A DNA stretch of 49,054 nt from an uncultured Flavobacteriales bacterium (GCA_937973685.1 CALJKJ010000051.1:1-49054), one strand, 5' to 3'. Positions 40,914-49,054 are shown, counted from the stretch's first letter. Numbers and translations: made by a program. The notes: generated by a model not told the origin, from the letters alone.

Positions 40914-42305
40914 TTATTGGGTCAAAGATACGAAATCTGGGACATTCATCAACTCAGGATAGCGGACAAAAACATCTTTTGTTTTAATAGGGTCTTTTGC
41001 AAAACATTCCACAAGGATGATTTTCGCTTCTTCCATTCGTCCTGCACGGTAATTCATTAATATAACGGGGAGAATTGCAAAAAACAATTTTGTTTTCAAT
41101 AAGTAATTCTCGACATATGTTCTTGCTTGACCAACACGGTGCTCGAGCAAGAAATCAACGTAATCAAAAAACGCATCTTCATTGGCAGGTTCTATTTCCA
41201 GACATGTCAAATAAGCATTTTCTGCAGCATCATAAAGCTCACAATTTTCTAATGCTCCAGCATAAACATGGTAATATCCATCCAAGTTTGGTTCTAATTC
41301 AATTGCTCGCTCGATGTAATGCAAACTCTCTTTTGGCTTTCCCTGTAAATCTTTCACGATACCAAGACCAAGCCATGCTTCTCCTAAATTCGGTGCAATG
41401 CTTAGACTTTTTTGATAATAATCCCAAGAAACATCAAGTTGATCCAATTGTTCATAAGCTTCACCTAAATAACAATATGTCAATGGATCATCACCATCTA
41501 TTTCGATGCATTTCAAAAACGATTCAATTGCATCATTGTATTGTTCTAAAGTTAATTGTGCATTCCCCAAATTAAAAAAAGCGGGAGAAAAGCGGTCGTT
41601 AATAGCAATACAATATTCATAAGCAACAATGGCATCCGAAAATTTATCTGCTTTTGAATACGTGTTACCAAGATTGTACCATGCGGTAAACGAATAAGGG
41701 TTTTCATTAATGAAGTTCGTATAAGAATCAACTGCAAGTTGATAATTACCTAAATGATCTAAGCAATAGGCTAATTCGTATAACGCTCCTTCGTTTTTCG
41801 GATTTTGACGCATCGCTTCCTCCAAAACTGCAACGGCACCTTTGTAATCTTTCAATTGTTCTAACTCACTAGCTAAATCTAAATATATCTCATCTTTATC
41901 TTCGTCTTCAGCTAAATCAAGTGCTTCTCTAAAATATTTTACTGCTCGTTTTGAATCACGCAATTGACTAAAAATAGATGCTTTAGTCAACATTAACTCC
42001 ATTGCGATACTTTCCAATTGATTGATTTCTTCTAATAACATCAACCCTTCTTTCAATTTCCCCAAACCAGACATCGCTTGTGCTTTTCTGAGTTTGAATA
42101 ATGAATGAAATGGAAATTGCTGAATACCAACATCCGCTGCTACTTCACCTTTTGAATAATTGCCTGACATAATATAATGATCGACAATTGCTTCTAAACG
42201 ATCGCTATCAAAAAACCCGACGGCATCAGCTGCCAATTGAGATTCGAAGCGATCTAAATCCTCATTTAAGTGGCTATCTGGAGCTTCCTCATCCCAATCT
42301 AACAT
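40914..42305 (-). CDS. tetratricopeptide repeat protein
   Basis: A 463-residue cytoplasmic protein made of about ten TPR units. Clear ones include LYELAYCLDHLGNYQLAVDSY, AWYNLGNTYSKADKFSDAIV and AFFNLGNAQLTLEQYNDAIE. The N-terminus is acidic. It is the first gene of the TPR-ComA-WD40-M50-Smr run and has a promoter-like TAACTTTA 17 bases upstream. It probably acts as a scaffold. It is typical of Bacteroidota. Confidence 0.92.
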   Translation of the reverse strand: MLDWDEEAPDSHLNEDLDRFESQLAADAVGFFDSDRLEAIVDHYIMSGNYSKGEVAADVGIQQFPFHSLFKLRKAQAMSGLGKLKEGLMLLEEINQLESIAMELMLTKASIFSQLRDSKRAVKYFREALDLAEDEDKDEIYLDLASELEQLKDYKGAVAVLEEAMRQNPKNEGALYELAYCLDHLGNYQLAVDSYTNFINENPYSFTAWYNLGNTYSKADKFSDAIVAYEYCIAINDRFSPAFFNLGNAQLTLEQYNDAIESFLKCIEIDGDDPLTYCYLGEAYEQLDQLDVSWDYYQKSLSIAPNLGEAWLGLGIVKDLQGKPKESLHYIERAIELEPNLDGYYHVYAGALENCELYDAAENAYLTCLEIEPANEDAFFDYVDFLLEHRVGQARTYVENYLLKTKLFFAILPVILMNYRAGRMEEAKIILVECFAKDPIKTKDVFVRYPELMNVPDFVSLTQ

Positions 42306-42322
42306 AGTATTTGTTTTGAAAA

Positions 42323-42330
42323 TAAAGTTA
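42323..42330 (-). promoter_or_regulatory. possible -7 element of the TPR operon
   Basis: TAACTTTA on the minus strand (one mismatch at the last base), 17 bases before the TPR ATG, a spacing seen at several other genes here. Confidence 0.4.
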
Positions 42331-42344
42331 CGTAATAAATTGAA

Positions 42345-42361
42345 AACTAGAAATACTAGTT
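42345..42361 (-). terminator. weak hairpin between the VOC and TPR genes
   Basis: AACTAG (42345-42350) pairs with CTAGTT (42356-42361) around five bases. On the minus strand it is followed by TTTTC only, so termination is doubtful. Confidence 0.25.
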
Positions 42362-42402
42362 CAATAGTTTATCAACATGTTTTGGACAATGTTACCTGTT
42401 TA

Positions 42403-42903
42403 TTATCGGTGTTGATCAAATAATAACAAGTTGCCATCTGGATCTTTCACAATGAAATATGCTGGACCGGCTTTATCGCCTGTCAAATCAGTTACAAATG
42501 CATTTCCATTGTTCGTCAATAAGTGATGGATTTCACGAATATCATTGAACGATTTAATGTTCTTTGCATTGTCATCCCAACCTGGATTAAACGTTAACAT
42601 GTTTTCAGTAAACATACCTTGAAACAAACCAATAATTGTGTGTTCGTTTTTCAAAACAACATAATTTTTAGAACGATCACCGCCTAATAATTGAAATCCA
42701 AGCGATTCATAAAATGTTATCGACGCTCCTAAATCCTTCACGTTCAAACTCATTGAAAATGCACCCACCTTTAAATGTTTTGAAGATTTTTCAATTGATC
42801 GGTGATCCAAATTACCCAAAGCAGTTTTTTGTGATTTTTGATAAAAAGATCCTAGCAAAAACGAGCTCACAATTCCAAAAATTATTAAAATTACTTTTCT
42901 CAT
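42403..42903 (-). CDS. membrane-anchored VOC/glyoxalase-like protein
   Basis: A 166-residue protein. An N-terminal hydrophobic segment (about 4-20, ILIIFGIVSSFLLGSF) anchors or exports it. The rest is a VOC-superfamily fold with SLNVKDLGASITFYESLGFQ and DPDGNLLLFDQHR. VOC proteins bind metals or small ligands; substrate unknown. The ATG at 42903 is preferred over a TTG two codons upstream. It lies 10 bases after the VIT1 gene and is the last gene of that operon. Confidence 0.85.
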   Translation of the reverse strand: MRKVILIIFGIVSSFLLGSFYQKSQKTALGNLDHRSIEKSSKHLKVGAFSMSLNVKDLGASITFYESLGFQLLGGDRSKNYVVLKNEHTIIGLFQGMFTENMLTFNPGWDDNAKNIKSFNDIREIHHLLTNNGNAFVTDLTGDKAGPAYFIVKDPDGNLLLFDQHR

Positions 42904-42913
42904 AATCAATTAA

Positions 42914-44014
42914 TTAACCTGCAATTGAAACACCAATTATACGACCAATTCCAAAAGTAATCGCTGCAGCTATTAAACCAAAAATCACTTGTCGCATACC
43001 TGAAAACCATATACTTTTACCAGTAAACAAGGTGATGGCAGCACCAATTCCAAACAAACCAATTGCACTAAAAATTGCGCTAAGTAATATAGATACATAA
43101 CCTCCAAAAAAGAAAAAAGGAATTACAGGAATAATTGCTCCTATACCAAATAAGACAAAAGAAGTAATTGCAGCTTCCATTGCTGAACCTTTTAAATCTT
43201 CTGGATTAATACCCAATTCTTCTTTCACTAACACTTGATGCGCATGATCCTTGTTCGACATAATTTCTTTTGCAATGGATTTCGCTTGTTCCTCAGGAAT
43301 TCCTTTTGAAATGTATATCAACACGAGTTCTTTTTCTTCTCCTTCTGGATTTGTTTCCAGTTCATCCATTTCGAGTTGCATTTGATTTTCGAAAAGTTCT
43401 TGCGAGCTTTTCACAGAAATCCATTCACCCAGTGCCATTGATAATGCACCTGCTAATAATCCAGCTAATCCAGTCAATAATACTTCGTTTTGTCCGCTTG
43501 TTGCACCAGCAATACCCATAACCAAACTGAAATTGGAAACCAAACCGTCATTCCCACCCAACACAGCAGCACGCAACGCATTTCCACCAACTGATCGGTG
43601 ACGTTTCTCGAAACGCGCAAGATTAGTTCCTGAAACATTTTTGTTGTTGTTTAAAATATTTTTTAAAATAGTTACGTGCGCAGAATCAGAAATTGAAGCT
43701 GGTGTTTTTGATTTTGATCGTGCTGAAACAACGGCATTTGATATACTTTTCTCGGTATCTAACAAGACACCTAATACATAATCGTATCCAAACAACTTAC
43801 CAATCAACCGTAACGTTTTTGCTCTTCCCGATGGTTTGGGTAAATCTGCTTCAGCTAAAGCATGTTTTGCAGCAAAAGCAATTGCATGACTCATTTCTAT
43901 ATCACTCATCTGCTGAAATACAGCCGCAACATGTTCATCTGATTCGTTTTCAGCGAGCAGTTTGTAAAGAAAACTAGCGTCTACTTCTGTTTGTATGTTT
44001 TTTAAATTCATCAT
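42914..44014 (-). CDS. rubrerythrin-VIT1/CCC1 iron transporter fusion
   Basis: A 366-residue protein. An N-terminal ferritin-like domain (about 1-125, with E-rich helices and EMSHAIAF) is fused to a VIT1/CCC1 membrane domain (ALRAAVLGGNDGLVSNFSLV, then EWISVKSSQELFE and five hydrophobic helices). Such fusions resemble MbfA of alpha-proteobacteria, an iron or manganese exporter or store. The ATG at 44014 (or 44011) lies 17 bases after TACTTTTA. An upstream ATG at 44050 lies before that element. It follows SbtA after 45 bases. Role in iron or manganese homeostasis is inferred from family. Confidence 0.9.
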   Translation of the reverse strand: MMNLKNIQTEVDASFLYKLLAENESDEHVAAVFQQMSDIEMSHAIAFAAKHALAEADLPKPSGRAKTLRLIGKLFGYDYVLGVLLDTEKSISNAVVSARSKSKTPASISDSAHVTILKNILNNNKNVSGTNLARFEKRHRSVGGNALRAAVLGGNDGLVSNFSLVMGIAGATSGQNEVLLTGLAGLLAGALSMALGEWISVKSSQELFENQMQLEMDELETNPEGEEKELVLIYISKGIPEEQAKSIAKEIMSNKDHAHQVLVKEELGINPEDLKGSAMEAAITSFVLFGIGAIIPVIPFFFFGGYVSILLSAIFSAIGLFGIGAAITLFTGKSIWFSGMRQVIFGLIAAAITFGIGRIIGVSIAG

Positions 44015-44031
44015 AGTCAATTCGTGAAAAC

Positions 44032-44039
44032 TAAAAGTA
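44032..44039 (-). promoter_or_regulatory. possible -7 element of the VIT1 gene
   Basis: TACTTTTA on the minus strand, one mismatch to TAnnTTTG, 17 bases before the chosen ATG. It argues against the upstream start at 44050. Confidence 0.4.
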
Positions 44040-44043
44040 CGAA

Positions 44044-44055
44044 TTAACATGTTAA
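44044..44055. promoter_or_regulatory. perfect 12-base palindrome next to VIT1 promoter
   Basis: TTAACATGTTAA is a perfect palindrome lying just upstream of the possible -7 element and five bases after the SbtA stop. It could be an operator for a dimeric regulator such as Fur- or DtxR-like, but no motif match is claimed. Confidence 0.35.
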
Positions 44056-44059
44056 CTTT

Positions 44060-45022
44060 TTAACTTACTTGGATAATTGCAAAATATAATGGGATTCCAA
44101 TGGTAATGTTAACAGGAAAAGTAACTGCTAGAGCCATGGGTAAAAACAAGCCAGCATTTGCTTTAGGAACTGCTATTTTCAAAGCAGCTGGAACAGCAAT
44201 GTAGGAGGCACTTGCTGCTAAAACAGCAAAAATAAAGCGATTTGAAATATCAGGTGTTACATAACTACTAATCAATGCTGTAATACATCCATTAATCAAT
44301 GGAATGAAAAAAGCGAATAAAAATGGAAACCAGCCAAATGAAAAGAAAGCTTTCATTTTTTTTCCACTACTTATCCCCATATCTAATAAGAAAATTGCTA
44401 AAAACCCTTTGAATAAATCATTTGTAAAAGGTTTTATACCCTCAGCTTGTTTCGTATCCGCAATAAAACCAATAAATAAACTTCCTAGAATTAACAATAC
44501 ACTACCATTCGTCAATGAGTGGCGTATGACATTCGATTTACTTACTGAATTATTTACATCTTTATTGAATTTTGAAATCAAAATCAAACCAATAATGATT
44601 GCTGGTGATTCCATTAAGGCCATAATAGCGACCATGTGACCGTTTAACTTTAATTGATGAGCTTCTAGATAAGAAACAGCAGTAACAAAAGTAACAGCAC
44701 TCACCGATCCGTAAGCCGCTGCAATTGCACCAGAATCATAAACGGACAACCTAGATTTTAAAATGTAGAACGTATATAATGGTATTAAAATGGCTAATGT
44801 AATACCAAACAACATGGACCATGCAATCTCTGTTGTAAACGATTCATGTGCTAATTCTTGACCACCTTTAAATCCTATTGCGAAAAGCAGGTATAACGAA
44901 ATGAATTTTGATGAGTTTTCTGGAATCTCAAGATCACTTTTCAAATAGACTGCTACAATTCCTAGTACAAAAAATAATAAAGCAGGATTTGTAATGTTCT
45001 CAATTAATACGTTGTAATTCAT
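44060..45022 (-). CDS. SbtA-type sodium-dependent bicarbonate transporter
   Basis: A 320-residue membrane protein of the SbtA (DUF897) family, an inner-membrane Na+/HCO3- symporter. About ten transmembrane segments are visible; characteristic parts are NITNPALLFFVLGIVAVYL, FAIGFKGGQELA, AAAYGSVSAVTFVTAVSYLE and ALAASASYIAVPAALKIAVP. The usual regulatory partner SbtB (a PII-like protein) is not present nearby. It lies 24 bases after the dihydroorotase gene, which uses carbamoyl-phosphate chemistry that consumes bicarbonate; a link is possible. Confidence 0.9.
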   Translation of the reverse strand: MNYNVLIENITNPALLFFVLGIVAVYLKSDLEIPENSSKFISLYLLFAIGFKGGQELAHESFTTEIAWSMLFGITLAILIPLYTFYILKSRLSVYDSGAIAAAYGSVSAVTFVTAVSYLEAHQLKLNGHMVAIMALMESPAIIIGLILISKFNKDVNNSVSKSNVIRHSLTNGSVLLILGSLFIGFIADTKQAEGIKPFTNDLFKGFLAIFLLDMGISSGKKMKAFFSFGWFPFLFAFFIPLINGCITALISSYVTPDISNRFIFAVLAASASYIAVPAALKIAVPKANAGLFLPMALAVTFPVNITIGIPLYFAIIQVS

Positions 45023-45046
45023 AACTTGTTTTTTTAGTTTAACTTT

Positions 45047-46402
45047 TTAATGCCTGTTTTTTTCAAATAACAATCGCTTTCCATTTTGTTCATCAATGAA
45101 TTCTCCGTTTTGATAAACTATTTTTCCATTAACGATTGTTGTAATTATTTTACTTTTAAAAGTCTCACCTTCAAATGGTGACCATTTACATTTGTAGAGG
45201 ATATTTTCTTTGGAAACTTGCCAACTACTGTTTATATCGGTTAAAACCAAATCAGCAAAATACCCTTCTCTTATGTACCCACGATCAATAATGCGGTATG
45301 CTTCTGCTACGTTGTGGCTTAATAAAGTAGCTATTTTTTCAAGCGTAAATTCGTTGTTGTGGTAATAGTTCAACATAGCAGGAAATAAATGTTGTACCAA
45401 TGGTCCGCCAGAATGCGCGTTAAAATAATTCCCCTCTTTTTCGGACGCAGTATGAGGCGCATGATCAGTAGCTATGAAATCAATGTGATTAGACTTGACT
45501 GCTTCCATTAATTTCTTTTGATTTTCTCTTGACTTTACTGATGGATTCCATTTGATTTTTGCACCTAATCGTTCGTAATCCCGACTATTAAACCAAAGGT
45601 GGTGCAAGCAAACTTCAGCTGTAATTAACTTTTCTCGAATGGGTGTTTTGTTATCAAATAAAAGCGCTTCAGAAGCTGTAGAAATGTGAAACAGGTGCAA
45701 TCGTGCTTTTTGTTTTGCAGCAAGTTCAATAACTTGTTTGGTCGTTTCATAACAAGCAGCTTCACTTCTTATTTCAGCATGAAGTTCCATTGGGATATCA
45801 GCGCCATAAATCAATCTAAACTTCTCGGTATTTGATTGTATGATCTGATCGCTTTCGCTGTGAAGTGCAATCAAAGTTGGTGATTTCGAAAATAATTCAG
45901 CTAAATAATCTGGATAATTCACTAACATGCCATTGCCTTCATTGAAATACAATCCGTCATCTGAAATGCCACAAACTGTTTCCGTATCAGTTCGTAACGC
46001 TTCTTCTAAATTGTATTGATTGATACCCATGAAAAAGGAGTAATTCGCTAAAGACGCATGCGCAGCAAGTTCATATTTTTCCTCCAACAAGGATTGTGTC
46101 AATACATTTGGGATTGTATTCGGCATGTCCATATACGATGTCACTCCTCCTGCAACTGCTGCTTTTGATTCTGAATAAATGGTTGCTTTGTGCGTTAATC
46201 CGGGTTCTCTGAAATGTACTTGATCATCAATAACTCCTGGAAACAAAAACAAGCCTTCCGCATTGATTTCATGGTAATTTAACAGTTTGTCTAAGCTTAT
46301 GGATGAACTAATTTTTTCAATTCGATCATTGTGAATAAGGACATCGCCTGTGATAATATTATTTTCATTGACTATTGAAGCGTTTCTTATAATAGTTTTC
46401 AT
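45047..46402 (-). CDS. pyrC: dihydroorotase
   Basis: A 451-residue type I dihydroorotase that closes carbamoyl aspartate to dihydroorotate in pyrimidine synthesis. It has the metal motif DDQVHFREPGLTH (Bacteroidota form, with Gln at the first His position), MDMPNTIPNV, LHLFHIST, and ATDHAPHT containing the catalytic Asp. The start ATG lies 3 bases from the Sua5 stop. Length and motifs are typical. Confidence 0.95.
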   Translation of the reverse strand: MKTIIRNASIVNENNIITGDVLIHNDRIEKISSSISLDKLLNYHEINAEGLFLFPGVIDDQVHFREPGLTHKATIYSESKAAVAGGVTSYMDMPNTIPNVLTQSLLEEKYELAAHASLANYSFFMGINQYNLEEALRTDTETVCGISDDGLYFNEGNGMLVNYPDYLAELFSKSPTLIALHSESDQIIQSNTEKFRLIYGADIPMELHAEIRSEAACYETTKQVIELAAKQKARLHLFHISTASEALLFDNKTPIREKLITAEVCLHHLWFNSRDYERLGAKIKWNPSVKSRENQKKLMEAVKSNHIDFIATDHAPHTASEKEGNYFNAHSGGPLVQHLFPAMLNYYHNNEFTLEKIATLLSHNVAEAYRIIDRGYIREGYFADLVLTDINSSWQVSKENILYKCKWSPFEGETFKSKIITTIVNGKIVYQNGEFIDEQNGKRLLFEKNRH

Positions 46403-46405
46403 CTT

Positions 46406-47356
46406 TTATTTAATTGCTCGGTTCAATCGGTCATTCAATGTTAATCCTAAATCATACATCGGCATTTCTTCTGCGATTATTATATCTAAATCAAGCTCAT
46501 CCAATCGATGTAACGCCTTGTAAAAATTTTTTGTAGCTTCTTTGAAATCTCCCGAAAGAGATAAAATTTCACAAGAATTAACCCTATGATTGAAATCTGA
46601 ATCTTTAAACATTATCAAACCAATTTTTATATCTTTTAAAGCTTGAATGGTTTTAGATATATTGTTGCTCACTATAATTTTAGTAGAAGGAGCATAATGT
46701 TTGCTTAACATCCCTGGAGCAGTTGGATTGGAATTTGAAGATGTATTTATCAACACTTTACCAACTATGCCTTCAATTTGTTCAATGCATATTGAACCAT
46801 GTCTGTACAAGACCGGTTGTTGATTCGAATTGAAACCAATGATTGTTGATTCGACTCCATTTTCACAACTTCCGCCATCAATAATACATTTCAGCTTACC
46901 TCCAAAATAATGCTCAACATGTTTGGCGCTTGTAGGACTTATCGCTTTGAATGGATTTGCACTTGGAGCGGCTAACGGATAATCCAAATCCTCTAATAAA
47001 CTTAGTGTTAGAGGATGATTAGGCACACGGACCGCAACCGTTGGCAACCCAGCAGTAACAATATCAGGAATAGTATTTTGTTTATCTAGTAATAATGTAA
47101 GTGGTCCAGGCCAAAATTCAAGGGCAAGTTTATATGCTTTTTCGGGAATGTTTTTTGCAACAGAATCCAATAAATCTTGATTTGGAATATGCACAATTAA
47201 AGGATTATAAAAAGGTCTTTTTTTCAACCTGAAAATTCGTTTAATAGCTTTTTCTGAATATACATTTCCAGCTAATCCATATACGGTTTCTGTAGGTATT
47301 GCTACAATTTGATCGTTATCCAACAATTCTTTGGCATACTTAATTGATTTATACAT
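46406..47356 (-). CDS. L-threonylcarbamoyladenylate synthase (Sua5 type)
   Basis: A 316-residue long-form enzyme making threonylcarbamoyl-AMP from ATP, threonine and bicarbonate for tRNA t6A. The YrdC domain (1-200) has AIPTETVYGLAGN, KKRPFYNPLIVHI and the SxN motif in APSANPF. The C-terminal Sua5 domain is seen from about 210 (SKHYAPSTKIIVS). It is a different branch from the YciO-like gene at 34242. It uses bicarbonate and shares the operon with a bicarbonate transporter. It lies 5 bases after the DUF6671 gene. Confidence 0.94.
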   Translation of the reverse strand: MYKSIKYAKELLDNDQIVAIPTETVYGLAGNVYSEKAIKRIFRLKKRPFYNPLIVHIPNQDLLDSVAKNIPEKAYKLALEFWPGPLTLLLDKQNTIPDIVTAGLPTVAVRVPNHPLTLSLLEDLDYPLAAPSANPFKAISPTSAKHVEHYFGGKLKCIIDGGSCENGVESTIIGFNSNQQPVLYRHGSICIEQIEGIVGKVLINTSSNSNPTAPGMLSKHYAPSTKIIVSNNISKTIQALKDIKIGLIMFKDSDFNHRVNSCEILSLSGDFKEATKNFYKALHRLDELDLDIIIAEEMPMYDLGLTLNDRLNRAIK

Positions 47357-47361
47357 TTTTT

Positions 47362-48198
47362 TTAAGGGTTACAATAATCACAATACATAGGGTCTTCTCT
47401 TTTTTTATTGTTCGGATAATAAAAAGCTACCGCATGATGACATGAAGAACAAGAATGTTGATGATACAAAATCGATTGAGTAGGTTTACTACATAATTGA
47501 CATGGTAAACCGGCAACTGATTTTGTATGACCAAATCCTGGGAAGTCACATTTTGGACATTTGTTTTGCAGCCTATCAGCTAACTTCAGAACAACTTGTT
47601 TTATCACTTCATTTCTTGTTGGATTGACGTGCGCACGCATATCTGTTTCTACCCAGACTGTATCTTTTTCTTTTATAAAAGAATCATAAACACGATACAA
47701 CTTTTTCCATGAAGAAATAACGCTTTCAACACGACTGTAATCCTCTTTTTCTTTTCTTAAAATCAAACCGTGAGAAGGAAACATCGCTTTTTTAGCAAAT
47801 TGTTTTAATGCTTCAATTGAGTTGATAGAGGCAGCATTACTGTTTGTTTGAAATGAAATTACACGTTCAAAAAACTCACACTTATTTTTTTTATCTACTA
47901 GTAAAACAATTTCTTCATTTGCTATTGAAAAAAAAAGGGAAGGATGAGCTCCAAATGAGCCTTCACTCGCTATTGCTAAATCATGACCTGAAATTGCTAA
48001 TGCATGATTGCATTTATATCGCGCCGTTGATAACGCATCTTCTATACGTTTTATCTCACCTGAAAAAGTTCCAAAAACATCAGAATCAAAATTTTCAACT
48101 AATAATGCTTCAACATCTATTACTTGTTCCAAAATAGGTGCAATAATTTTTTCTTTTTGATGTTTCGTTGCTATAATTAGTTTCCGACCTTGAAACAT
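47362..48198 (-). CDS. DUF6671 family protein with zinc ribbons
   Basis: A 278-residue protein. The N-terminal three quarters are an unknown domain (GRKLIIATKHQKEKIIAPIL, CNHALAISGHDLAIASEGSFGAHPSLFF) and the C-terminus carries four CxxC pairs (CPKC, CQLC, CSSC, CDYC) forming two zinc ribbons. DUF6671 is uncharacterised. The ATG at 48198 is preferred over a TTG six codons upstream. It is the first gene of the operon leading to Sua5, PyrC and SbtA, with a -7 element TAATTTTG 22 bases upstream and a divergent LysR gene. Confidence 0.87.
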   Translation of the reverse strand: MFQGRKLIIATKHQKEKIIAPILEQVIDVEALLVENFDSDVFGTFSGEIKRIEDALSTARYKCNHALAISGHDLAIASEGSFGAHPSLFFSIANEEIVLLVDKKNKCEFFERVISFQTNSNAASINSIEALKQFAKKAMFPSHGLILRKEKEDYSRVESVISSWKKLYRVYDSFIKEKDTVWVETDMRAHVNPTRNEVIKQVVLKLADRLQNKCPKCDFPGFGHTKSVAGLPCQLCSKPTQSILYHQHSCSSCHHAVAFYYPNNKKREDPMYCDYCNP

Positions 48199-48220
48199 AT
48201 TTCTTTTTTTGTGCAAATTT

Positions 48221-48228
48221 CAAAATTA
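48221..48228 (-). promoter_or_regulatory. -7 promoter element of the DUF6671-Sua5-PyrC operon
   Basis: On the minus strand TAATTTTG, an exact TAnnTTTG match, lies 22 bases before the ATG at 48198. No -33 TTTG at 19-21 bases. Confidence 0.5.
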
Positions 48229-48230
48229 TT

Positions 48231-48263
48231 ATTCATAAATTTTTATTTATATTTGTAATGAAT
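48231..48263. promoter_or_regulatory. inverted repeat in the LysR-DUF6671 intergenic region
   Basis: ATTCAT (48231-48236) and ATGAAT (48258-48263) are exact inverted arms separated by 21 bases that include the LysR -7 element. Compatible with autoregulation by the LysR protein, though the spacing is wider than a standard T-N11-A box. Confidence 0.3.
48248..48255 (+). promoter_or_regulatory. -7 promoter element of the LysR gene
   Basis: TATATTTG, exact match to TAnnTTTG, 24 bases before the LysR ATG. Confidence 0.55.
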
Positions 48264-48279
48264 CACATAAAAATATTAT

Positions 48280-49054
48280 ATGAATTACACATTGAATCAG
48301 TTACAAATATTTTTAAAGGTTGTTGAATTTCAAAGTATTACAAAAGCGGCAGTCGAATTAAATCTAACGCAACCTGCTGTTTCAATTCAATTAAAAAATT
48401 TCCAAGATCAATTTGATATTCCATTAACTGAAATTTCAGGTAGGAAATTATATGTCACTGATTTTGGTCATGAAATTGCTTTGGCCGCTGAAAAAATCAT
48501 TGAACAGGTTTATGCCATTAATTTTAAAACTGCTGCATTTAAAGGGAAGTTATCAGGTAAATTGAAATTTGCAGTTGTTTCAACAGGTAAATACATCATG
48601 CCCTACTTCTTGAGCGACTTTATGAAAAGTCATCCTGCAATTGAATTGGTGATGGATGTAACCAACAAAAGAAAAGTTATTGAAAGTTTAGAAAACAACG
48701 AGGTCGATTTTGCATTGGTATCTATCATTCCGAAAACATTAAAAGTGCATCAAGTTGATTTGCTTCAAAACAAATTATATTTAACTGGTTCATCAGCAAT
48801 TGAGTCGGGAGATTTGTCGGAATTAATTCTAAAGCATCCGATGATTTTTCGTGAGAACGGATCAGGAACGCGGCAGATGATGGAATCATTTTTCACAAGC
48901 AAACATGATAATGCCACAAAAAAGATTTCTTTAACATCAAACGAAGCAGTAAAACAGGCTTTAATTGCTGGTTTGGGAATATCAATAATGCCGCTTATCG
49001 GTATGAAAAATGAACTTCAAAACAATGAGTTAAAAATAATACCATCTGAAGGAT
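48280..49054 (+). CDS. LysR family transcriptional regulator (3' truncated by window)
   Basis: The first 258 residues of a LysR-type regulator. The N-terminal winged HTH reads LNQLQIFLKVVEFQSITKAA then LNLTQPAVSIQLKNFQ. The substrate-binding domain starts around 90 (GKLKFAVVSTGKYIMPYFLS) and runs to the window edge with GLGISIMP. It resembles CbbR/CmpR-type regulators of carbon metabolism, an inference from the SbtA neighbour and from RENGSGTRQMMESFF. It is divergent from the DUF6671-Sua5-PyrC-SbtA operon, the classical arrangement for a LysR controlling its neighbour. Confidence 0.92.
   Translation, partial: MNYTLNQLQIFLKVVEFQSITKAAVELNLTQPAVSIQLKNFQDQFDIPLTEISGRKLYVTDFGHEIALAAEKIIEQVYAINFKTAAFKGKLSGKLKFAVVSTGKYIMPYFLSDFMKSHPAIELVMDVTNKRKVIESLENNEVDFALVSIIPKTLKVHQVDLLQNKLYLTGSSAIESGDLSELILKHPMIFRENGSGTRQMMESFFTSKHDNATKKISLTSNEAVKQALIAGLGISIMPLIGMKNELQNNELKIIPSEG

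Noticed and set aside
41075..41575. Open frame of 166 residues on the plus strand within the TPR gene
   Set aside because: Antisense shadow of the TPR repeats; no family signature and a low-complexity composition.
44304..44639. Open frame of 111 residues on the plus strand in the SbtA gene
   Set aside because: Antisense to membrane helices; a composition artefact of hydrophobic codons.

Overview
The window is about 49 kb of AT-rich DNA from a member of the Bacteroidota. It most likely comes from Flavobacteriales of the Crocinitomicaceae/Fluviicola kind, which is an inference from gene content. The signs are a type IX secretion C-terminal domain protein, Bacteroidota promoters (TTTG-N20-TAnnTTTG), TIGR02757, a DASH cryptochrome, a rubrerythrin-VIT1 fusion, many ATGA-coupled genes and few Shine-Dalgarno sites. 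There are no tRNA or rRNA genes and no CRISPR array, prophage or intact insertion sequence. One tmRNA gene is present. No gene-free stretch exceeds 300 bases; the longest are 33532-33604 with the leader below it, 5985-6197 and 16075-16259.

Layout. 1-170: two copies of a 75-base double-hairpin repeat. 147-5984 (minus): a translationally coupled light-dependent cassette of flavin reductase, class I-like photolyase, DUF2071/YqjF, a 48-residue DUF2256 zinc-binding protein, an iron-sulfur photolyase and a DASH cryptochrome. 6198-12928 (plus): an ORF6N protein, LptF/G permease, two glycosyltransferases, a lipoprotein, RibBA and a LolD-type ATPase. 12920-14770 (minus): a TonB-dependent receptor. 14853-18936 (plus): TIGR02757, tmRNA, a T9SS cargo protein and an unknown secreted protein. 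19044-24188 (minus): five overlapping genes (seven-helix membrane protein, SDR, CPBP protein, SDR, NAD-epimerase) behind an HTH regulator gene, possibly a lipid-modifying cassette. 24325-27527 (plus): two GH29 fucosidases and a small unknown gene. 27513-33531 (minus): a signalling operon with three related membrane histidine kinases, a CheY-like regulator and a REC-PAS-kinase. 33605-37681: mixed genes (secreted protein, YciO, glutamine amidotransferase, SpmAB-like protein, repeat protein, GNAT). 37684-42305 (minus): TPR, ComA, WD40, M50 protease and Smr. 42403-48198 (minus): DUF6671, Sua5, dihydroorotase, SbtA-type bicarbonate transporter, rubrerythrin-VIT1 and a VOC protein, divergent from a LysR regulator cut off by the window end.

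The most unusual feature is the kinase array. Of three tandem paralogues, one has lost the phospho-acceptor histidine (Lys240) but keeps the ATP-binding boxes. Its neighbour keeps the histidine but has lost the ATP-binding glycine boxes. The third is intact. This suggests heterodimer or trans-phosphorylation signalling. The light cassette is also notable for carrying three photolyase/cryptochrome classes with coupled accessory genes, including the 48-residue DUF2256 gene that is easily missed.
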